NCBI RefSeq assembly: GCF_022682495.2
Contig: NC_071391.1
Coordinates: 43,367,998-43,431,997 of the forward strand
Origin: Desmodus rotundus
Lineage: Eukaryota > Chordata > Mammalia > Chiroptera > Phyllostomidae
DNA length: 64,000 nucleotides
Reading direction: 5' to 3'
Within the stretch, counting starts at the first letter, position 1, and each line of letters begins with the position of its first letter. Both the position numbers and the translations under genes were made by a program. Under the pieces are notes generated by a model. The model was not told where the DNA came from. It was given only the letters and a program-made list of their open reading frames with translations, and ran no database searches. Shown here piece by piece: positions 56,942-64,000 of this stretch.

Positions 56942-59067
56942 AAGAGAAGATGCTGGGCCCAGTCTCATCACTGTATCTGGCAAAGTTTTGAGGGTCTATG
57001 AATATATGTTAATGGGATAGATTGGTTTATACTTATGAAATGAGTAAGTAACTTGTTGGCTTGCTCATCAGTAACTGATTTGGAAGTGTGGCTCTTTAAG
57101 AACTCAGGTGGGTGCCAGTTCTGGGTGGCACACCTGGAAAATCAGAGCTGAGAATAGGAAAAGACTTTCCTCTGTGGATAAAACCATAGTAATTCTGCCA
57201 CTGCAAGCTCTAGGTCACTGAGTGCCCCAGACAGTTTTCACTTAAAGACAGAGCCAGTGATCTCCAGAATCCAGAGAAGGTTGTACAGGCCACAGAGTCC
57301 AAGTCTTAAACCCAGGAACTCACCCTTCAGGGCAGGACCTGTGATAATTTTGGTTCCTGTTCTCAAAACACCCGTGTGAGTCTACCTGCAATAAACTTCC
57401 TATGCTTCTTTGTAAAAATGTGGTTGTTTTTGGTTCCTAGTTACCCTACATAAAGTTCCTTTTGTCCTAATCCACATCCATAGTATTTTCTGTATTTTGC
57501 TACCATCATGCAACATTTTATTCAGATTTCACCTTTTTATTTCTATCTCCCACACTGCATTGTGAAAGTGTTCGTCAAGTCTTATTTAAATTTTTTTTAT
57601 CTAAATTTGTATCTAATGTCTCAAATTATCTCTTCTTTCTGCTACTCCTAGTAGGCCCCAGATGGGCCACATTCTTTGCTACAGGCTGGTCCTATCCTGG
57701 ATTAAAGGAGGCTGTAGTGCTTTTTCTCTTCATCTGTGTCTGTTGGGTATTACTCAGTAAGAACTCTCCCACCATCCAGGCATGTGGCCCAGACACTATC
57801 ATTTCCACACTGTTCTCAAAATTGTTTCAACTTAGAAAGTTAATCAGTTAAAAACACCTTTCCTTTCTTTATTGTCTTAAAATACTAACTCAGGAAAAAT
57901 AAATGCAGCACTTTGCCATACAAACTAGTTACCTTGCAAAGAACCATTTAATAAATTCTTTTTCAATTGGTACTTAAAGGAGATATTCAGGAAAATATCA
58001 AGATTGGGATAGAGGTCAGCTTTATGGGACTCCAATCTCAAGTATCCAAGGTGATACTTTGTTTTCCATGTATAAACAGGGTTAGATGGACTTGAGTACA
58101 GTAGAACTCAACCCCCCCCCCAAAAAAAACCTATTTAGGCATCCCTGATTAGATCTCCCAAGAAAGCTTTTGAAATACATGTAAAATTTTGTTTATTCAA
58201 TGGAAAATGAGAACATTTCTTTTTTCTTCTTTACATTTTTCCATTTTATTTTAATTTTTTTGTATTTTTATTACTATGTATCCCCCCATGCCCTCTTCCA
58301 ACTTCAACCCCCACACTCAGCACACTGTCATTTCAATTTAGAAGATTTTATAATTCCAAGTTGACTCTAACTCTAATAGGCCCTATGGAAAATGTTTCAA
58401 TATTGTCATGTTTATTCATGATCCAAAATGTTTTGAATGAAGAAGACTTTTGTTCTGAATGAAGAAGGTGGAAGCTATGGTAATAATTATCTAGGGTATG
58501 CTGGGTGTTGTTATGTCTTTCCTCTGACTCATTCATTTTTGAAACATTGTTTTCTAAGGATTTGTATGTGAAGTAGTTTTAGGTGAATGAATAATCAAGA
58601 GTAAGTTTGTAGCCTTTGATTTTAAAATGAAATAAAGGTACACACACTGTCAAATATATATACATATATACATACATATATACATACAAATGTATACATA
58701 TTTATGTATAGATATGTATATACATAATGCATATGTGAATGGTCCTCAATTTTTCCAATAAAAGAATGGGTTGTATTCCACATGCTAAAGTATTTTTCAT
58801 GTACATTAAGTGCAATGTGTGTAACACCACAAGATACAAAAAACAAGTCCTTTGATATTTCTACTCCTTACTTTCAGTATTGACTTCATGGACATTCTTC
58901 ACCTCTCTGTTCTTGTTCAACCTTTTATGAATGGTAATGATGTGGGGAAGACTGAGACTGACTCGATTCCTAGCACCATCTGATGTTCAGGTAAGGATTG
59001 CAGAAAAGTTTTGATAACATCGAATGGGAGAATAGGAATATTACAAAGTTACTTTGCTTTTTGCCAG
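56942..59067. other. Intergenic DNA upstream of copy C
   Basis: Same content as 48488-50613: TA/CA microsatellite at 58654-58729, candidate donor after 58990 and acceptor ending at 59067. Confidence 0.45.
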
Positions 59068-59136
59068 GAGACTGGAAAAAAAAAGAAGTGGAGCAAGAAT
59101 CACTACTGGAAGCCAATAATTGTCTCTGATATGCAC

Positions 59137-59728
59137 GACAGCCACCTGTGGCAGAAAGAATGTCTATCCCTAATGAGACCCAGCTCCATCCTTCTTCATT
59201 CCTTTTGCTGGGCATCCCAGGGCTGGAAGACGTGCATGTTTGGATTGGATTCCCCTTTCTCTTCGTGTATCTTGTTGCAGTCCTGGGGAATGCTGCTGTC
59301 CTGTTTGTGATCCAGACTGAGCATAGTCTCCATGAGCCCATGTACTACTTCCTGGCCATGTTGGACTCCATCGACCTGGGCCTGTCCACAGCCACCATCC
59401 CCAAAATGCTGGGCATCTTCTGGTTCAGCCTCAGGAAGATATCTTTTGAAAGCTGTCTTTCTCAGATGTTCTTCATCCACTTCTTTACTGCTATGGAGAG
59501 CATTGTGTTGGTGGCCATGGCGTTTGACCGCTACATTGCCATCTGTAAACCCCTTCGCTATACCATGATCCTCACCAGCAAAGTCATCAGCACTATTGCA
59601 GGCATTGCCATTCTGCGGAGCCTGTGCATGGTGGCCCCGCTGGTATTTCTTCTCCTGAGGCTGCCCTTCTGTGGGCATCATATCATCCCTCATACCTACT
59701 GTGAGCACATGGGCATTGCCCGTCTGGC
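59137..59728. repeat. Partial third tandem unit (592 bp)
   Basis: Identical to the start of unit 2 until codon 189 of the receptor. The first difference from A and B is at 59729, after which the sequence diverges. Confidence 0.9.
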
Positions 59729-60086
59729 TTGTGCCAGCATCAAAATCAACATAATATTTGGTCTTGGGGATACATCTATTTTATTACTAGATGTGCTTCT
59801 TATCATTCTCTCCTATGCCAGGGTCCTCTATGCAGTCTTCTGCCTGCCTTCCTGGGAAGCCCGGTTTAAAGCCCTCAACACATGTGGCTCTCACATTGGT
59901 GTTATCTTAGCCTTTTTCACACCAGCATTTTTTTCCTTCTTGACACACCGTTTTGGGCACAACGTCCCCCAATATATCCACATTCTCTTAGCCAATCTAT
60001 ATGTGGTAGTTCCACCAGCCCTCAATCCTGTAATCTATGGGGTAAGGACCAAGCAGATTAGGGAGAGTGTTTTGAGGATTTTTTAA
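59160..60086 (+). CDS. Olfactory receptor, class I, OR52E6/OR52E8-like, copy C
   Basis: 308-residue intact odorant receptor. The first 189 codons equal copy B. The rest differs from A/B at about 16 of 113 aligned residues, among them Ile 196, Asp 204, Thr 205, Tyr 224, Thr 254, Asn 268, Gln 271, Ile 273 and Ser 303, most of them in TM5 to TM7 and loop 3. All hallmark motifs are present, ending '[19 protein letters not shown]'. The frame ends RIF-stop: where A/B read TTC CTC AAG, copy C reads TTT TAA, so five tail residues are lost, which is probably tolerated. Start ATG 59160, same context as B. Its 3' flank is unrelated to that of A/B. Copy C appears to be the original owner of the upstream region now also found before B. 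Confidence 0.93.
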   Translation: MSIPNETQLHPSSFLLLGIPGLEDVHVWIGFPFLFVYLVAVLGNAAVLFVIQTEHSLHEPMYYFLAMLDSIDLGLSTATIPKMLGIFWFSLRKISFESCLSQMFFIHFFTAMESIVLVAMAFDRYIAICKPLRYTMILTSKVISTIAGIAILRSLCMVAPLVFLLLRLPFCGHHIIPHTYCEHMGIARLACASIKINIIFGLGDTSILLLDVLLIILSYARVLYAVFCLPSWEARFKALNTCGSHIGVILAFFTPAFFSFLTHRFGHNVPQYIHILLANLYVVVPPALNPVIYGVRTKQIRESVLRIF

Positions 60087-60904
60087 AAAGATGGTTAAAA
60101 ATTGGTGGTGTTAGAATGACTTTACATTCATATTTTCTCTATACGCTCATTAGAAGGGCTACAAAGGAGAGGGGGTGCAAAGTCAAATAATTCTTTGAGT
60201 GAAAGGATAATTTCTATAATCCTTTGAGTTTAAAAATAATAATAAATGTATTGATTATAATGTTATAATTTTAAGGTTTACATCTTTTATAAAATGCTTA
60301 TATTTATATTGTTTGATAATCAAGATAACCACATAGTGTAGTTAGTATAGTCCAAAATTTTCAGATGATAAGTTGATGTTTTGGATTGTCAAATGAGTCA
60401 TCTGAAATTCAGCTATTAGTAAGAGGTAGATTATTAAGTAGGGTAGTTTTTAAATTGGAACTGTTTCTAAATTACCAGAGGAAATATCAAAGCAACAGAA
60501 TAAAATTTGTTCAGGGATTGCAGAAAGGTTTTGTGACAGGGTTACCAAAATAATAACAGTGACGTTATTTAACTCATCAGCATATACTGCTCTGAATAAT
60601 TTACTTATATTAACACATGTATTTTTATGTGAATTCTATAATTTGGTTACTCTTAATATTTTCATTTTCACATGCATAAACTGTGGGTCAGAAAAATCTC
60701 CATAACAAATTATGATCAAGATTTTGGTTCCTGGCACCTTTCTAGGAAACAGAAGATGGTATACATTTAGAAATTAAATAAGGAGAGCAGGGAATAGTCA
60801 TGCAAAATTATAAAAGATATATTCAATAAGTAAGAGGTAATTTAATTCTCCATGTGCTAAGTTGACCATGGCTGTCTGGTGATAGGCTGATGAAAAAAGA
60901 GAAT
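60087..60904. other. 3' flank of copy C
   Basis: AT-rich and unlike the 3' flank of A/B. 'aataataataaatg' near 60236-60248 offers a possible polyadenylation signal. No other gene. Confidence 0.4.
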
Positions 60905-61098
60905 CCTATGTTGTAAGAGGGATAACGGGGGAAAGATGTGGGAAAGGGTCGTCAAGGAACATGTATAAAGGACCCATGGTAATGGACAAAATGGTGAGGA
61001 CTGACCAAGGGAGAGGCAGGTTGGCGGGGTAGGGGAGAGCAATGGGGGGAAATTGGGGCGACTGTAACTGAACAAGAATAAGAACAAAGAAAGGGGAA
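60905..61098 (+). mobile_element. Bat L1 3' end, sense
   Basis: 'gtcaaggaacatgtataaaggacccatgg', G-rich UTR, tail 'actgtaactgaacaagaataagaacaaag'. 5' truncated. Confidence 0.85.
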
Positions 61099-62186
61099 AA
61101 AGGAAACTTGGAGGAATTAGGCTATTAAGGCTACGAACATTATGCTGTAGGATTGCATTTTAATATATATTTGGTCAGAGCATTTTAGAAACTTTTTATT
61201 AACACTCAATAAATATTCCAAATAATGGGCCAATATATTGAAGATAGCTGCACAAAACTAGAAATGTGTTTGACTTCTTTTCACCTTCTAAAATAATCAT
61301 GTGGAAAATTATAGACCTAGTCCATAAAGGACGTGTTATTTGCAACTATGTTCTAGAGAGTCTGCTTGAGTTGTGCTATCTCTTTCACTTCACTTAAAAC
61401 TTCTGATTTTTATCTGTTTATAAGCTTGGAAATTCTAATGCATGGCCACAAAATGTCATAAAAAATAAAAATATGAGATGACCTGTAAAATCTTGTAGTT
61501 AAATCTAGCAAAATATTGTAAATTGGGCAGCATTGATATTTATGTCATCTTTGCTTAAAAATATCCATAGACTACAGGGTTTTTTTTTTTATTGAGAAAA
61601 TCTAACAAACCAAAATCTAATAAACAGACATCGGACAAAGTAAATCAAGCTTGCGTGTATATTCAAAGCCTCCTGACTTTAGATAAGGTAAGAAAACTTT
61701 ATTCATCAAAATAGACAACCAAGATTAGCTATTGGTACATTTACAAATAAAAATAATATTATATTCTGATATAAATAAATACAAAAATTAATATCATTAT
61801 CTATAGCAATGTGAGCCTTTGGATAAAATAATCACAGTAAGGAAATTTTTCTGAAGACTTTTGAGAGAGAATATACAACCTGCAAATATGTGTTTTAGTA
61901 ATCAGAGGATGAAAATTAAAAAATATATTTGTTTGGCACTCTTACTTAAACATTACTTGTGTGTACTGACATTTCCAGTTTTCTCTTTATTCCAGGAACA
62001 TGGCAGAATTATGTGTCCAGACTCTGGCAATTAAACTCGGCCATGCGACTTGCTATGGCAAATGAAATATTTGTAAAAGTAATCTGACCAGTGTCAATTC
62101 TGAGAGGAAACATTTAAGAGTGATTGTGTGCTTCCCCATTTTCTTTTTTCCTTATCTTGTGTACCTTGAGGATTTATTTGTCATTT
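61099..62186. other. Intergenic DNA, nothing clearly recognised
   Basis: Near 61975-62150 the text ('ggcaattaaactcggccatgcgacttgc', 'atggcaaatgaaat') resembles an old mammalian repeat I cannot name. Confidence 0.4.
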
Positions 62187-62397
62187 ATAATTTTTTTAAA
62201 TCCTTGCCCATATTGATTTGAAAGAGAAAGGAGGGGAGGGAGTAGGAGAGAAACATCTATGGGTTGCTGCCCTTACTGCCAACTGACTAGGTGTTGAACC
62301 CACAACCTAGTTATGTGCCCTGACTGGGAATTGAACTCATAACATTTTGGTGCACAGGACAATGCTCCAACACACTGAGTCACCAAGCCAGGGCTAC
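62187..62397 (-). mobile_element. VES-type tRNA-derived SINE, antisense
   Basis: Minus strand: 'agccctggcttggtgactcagtgtgttgga' head, 'gagttcaattcccagtcag', 'agggcacataactagg', 'agatgtttctctcc' and A-rich tail. Diverged. Confidence 0.85.
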
Positions 62398-62689
62398 CCT
62401 GAGCCTTTTATTACGATGCCATATCACATTCTGGTGGCTTCATCAGAATAGATCCCAGAGTGCCTACAGTAAAGTCCTTCTTACCACCAAACCCTGTATT
62501 AGTTACATAGTATAAACAAGAATTAAAACTTCAATTTTTTTAATACACTAAAATTGGGGATAGAGGTGGGTGTTACCTCAGCATAATCTAGACTATCTTG
62601 AATGAAATCTTACTCACAGACCATATACCATATATATCTCCAAGAATAGCCAAGTTTTTCCTGAAGAGCAAAGTTTGAATACTTACACT
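62398..62689. other. Intergenic DNA
   Basis: Nothing recognised. Confidence 0.35.
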
Positions 62690-63420
62690 GCCAGAAAACA
62701 AGACCTATTCTAAAGCTAGAGCAAAGACCTATGTAAAGCTATAGCAACTGGGACAGTATGGTTTTGGTTCAGATATAGAAAAAAATCACTCCGGTGAAAC
62801 TGGATAGAGAACCAAGAAACACAGCCACAAATGTACATTTACCTGAATTATGGCAGAGGAAACATTGCAATACAGTGATAAAAGATGATAGTTCAATAAA
62901 AATAGTTGGATCAATTGGAAAGCTGTATGAAAAAGTAATGAGTCTTGTTGTTTATCTTACATCATACAGAAAATCCTTCCCAAATAAATTGTAAATGTAA
63001 AGTGAAATAACCCAGTGAGAAAGACAAGTACCCTATGATTTCACTTGTATGTGGAATCTAATGAAAAAAGATAAACTAACAAAATAGAAACAGACTCATA
63101 GATACAGAGAACAGACTGAGAGCTATTAGAGGGGAGAGAAGTTGGAGGACTAAGTTAAAAACGGAAAAAACTAAGCAAAACAAATGAACAAAAGACCTCA
63201 TAGACAAAGACGACACTATGGTGATTACCAGAGGGAAAGAGGGGGGAAGTAGAAAAGGGTAAAAGGGGAATAAATGGGGATGGAAAAAGACTTGACTTGG
63301 GGTGGGGTACACACTATACAATATCCACTTGATGTATTACAGAATTCTACACCTGAAGCTTATGTAATTTTATTAACCAATGTCACCACAATAAATACAA
63401 TAAAAATAAAAAAATATTTT
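62690..63420 (+). mobile_element. Old L1, sense: ORF2 end and 3' UTR
   Basis: 'aaagctatagcaactgggacagtatggttttgg' is ORF2 sequence. Then 'gtgaaataacccagtgagaaagacaagtaccctatgatttcac', 'agactcatagatacagagaacagactgag', 'acctgaagcttatgtaattttattaaccaatgtcacc' and an A-rich tail. Frameshifted and inactive. Confidence 0.85.
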
Positions 63421-63593
63421 TTAAAAATAAAAGAAAATAATTTAAAGGGAAATCATTAAAATTTCGGGAAAAGAAGAAAATATCTTTATAACCTTTTAAT
63501 AAAAAATATTAAAATAAGGCACAAGCACATATACATGCTAACACTATTGAAAACATATTGATTAGTAAGTGTATATTAAAATTAGGAACATTT
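63421..63593. other. A-rich intergenic DNA
   Basis: Low-complexity, follows the L1 tail. Confidence 0.4.
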
Positions 63594-63712
63594 TTTATTT
63601 TTATTGAATTTATTGGGGTGACATTTGTTCATACAATGTTATAGGTTTCAAGTATACAATTCTATAACACATCATCTGTATATTGTATTGTGTGTCCACC
63701 ATAATCAAATAT
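63594..63712 (-). mobile_element. Old L1 fragment, antisense
   Basis: 'ttattgaatttattggggtgacatttgttcatacaatgttataggtttcaagtatacaattc': same family as 7222-7445. Confidence 0.75.
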
Positions 63713-63889
63713 ACCATTAACAGAGAGAATAGCCAAGTCAAATGACTTCTATTACAGAATATTTAAAAGACTCCTATAATTTGATAAGAAAAAAGAACAT
63801 CACCACATGGAAAAATTAGCAAAGGACTTGTGTGGAGATTTCATAAAGGAGGATATCCAAATTTCTAATGAACATGAAAAGATGCTCTA

Positions 63890-64000
63890 CTTTCTTTTAA
63901 AAAATATTATTGTTCAATTATAGTTGTCCCCATTTTCTCCCTATTACTCTCCCCTGCCCTACCCATCCCACCTCCCACATTCAGTATCTCCCCCACCCCG
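63890..64000 (-). mobile_element. Bat L1 3' end, antisense, cut by the window edge
   Basis: 'attattgttcaattatagttgtccccattttctccc' then C-rich 3' UTR complement to the last base. Confidence 0.8.

Larger units (their letters stand above)
50683..59136. repeat. Tandem unit 2 of 8,454 bp (carries copy B)
   Basis: Starts at the same 'gacagccacctg' word, 23 bases before the copy B ATG, and ends 23 bases before the copy C ATG. Near-identical to unit 1 over its full length; one difference outside the coding region is visible (57666). A third, partial copy of the unit runs from 59137 to 59728, where similarity drops sharply. Confidence 0.95.

Noticed and set aside
1..64000. CRISPR arrays, bacterial operons, tRNA or rRNA genes
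   Set aside because: No direct-repeat/spacer arrays, no prokaryotic gene organisation, and no intact tRNA or rRNA. The tRNA-like pieces are SINE heads.

Overview
This window is nuclear DNA from a mammal, most likely a yangochiropteran (echolocating) bat. Several signs point there. Many fragments carry the 3' end of the bat L1 family, with a purine-rich G-run tract followed by a short 'acaactgta..tgaacaacaataaa' tail. There are three tRNA-derived VES-type SINEs. There are also short Tc1/mariner-like and hAT-like cut-and-paste elements, which were unusually active in bats. Base composition is AT-rich, with no bacterial-style gene packing.

The only protein genes I can support are class I (fish-like) olfactory receptors of the OR52E group, each with one intronless coding exon. 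On the minus strand lie a wrecked OR52E-type pseudogene (11581-12484), an intact OR52E4-like receptor (21025-21960) and an intact OR52E-type receptor (30958-31887). On the plus strand lie three very similar OR52E6/OR52E8-type receptors: copy A (42252-43193), copy B (50706-51647) and copy C (59160-60086). The 5' ends of the minus group and the plus group face each other. As I recall it, human 11p15.4 has the same arrangement of OR52E4 and OR52E6/E8, so the window looks like a syntenic part of that cluster in the opposite orientation.

The most notable structure is at 42229-59728. Two tandem units of exactly 8,454 bp are followed by a partial third one, and each starts 23 bp before an OR start codon. 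Copy B is a mosaic: its 5' part matches copy C and its 3' part, with about 7.5 kb downstream, matches copy A. The switch lies in codons 111-190. This is what unequal crossing-over between the coding exons of A and C would produce, but an assembly-graph loop could also produce it and must be excluded. A and C are about 99% identical from base -23 to codon 189, then differ by about 14% in protein sequence. This suggests an earlier gene-conversion tract.

The rest is repeat-rich intergenic DNA: L1 fragments in both orientations (several as inverted pairs), a relic mariner with part of its transposase, MITEs with TA or 8-bp target duplications, a MER5A-like hAT element containing three consecutive perfect hairpins, two probable solo LTRs, and microsatellites. 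Stretches in which I recognised nothing are listed. All comparisons were made by eye, without database searches; family names for repeats and OR orthologues rest on remembered consensus features.
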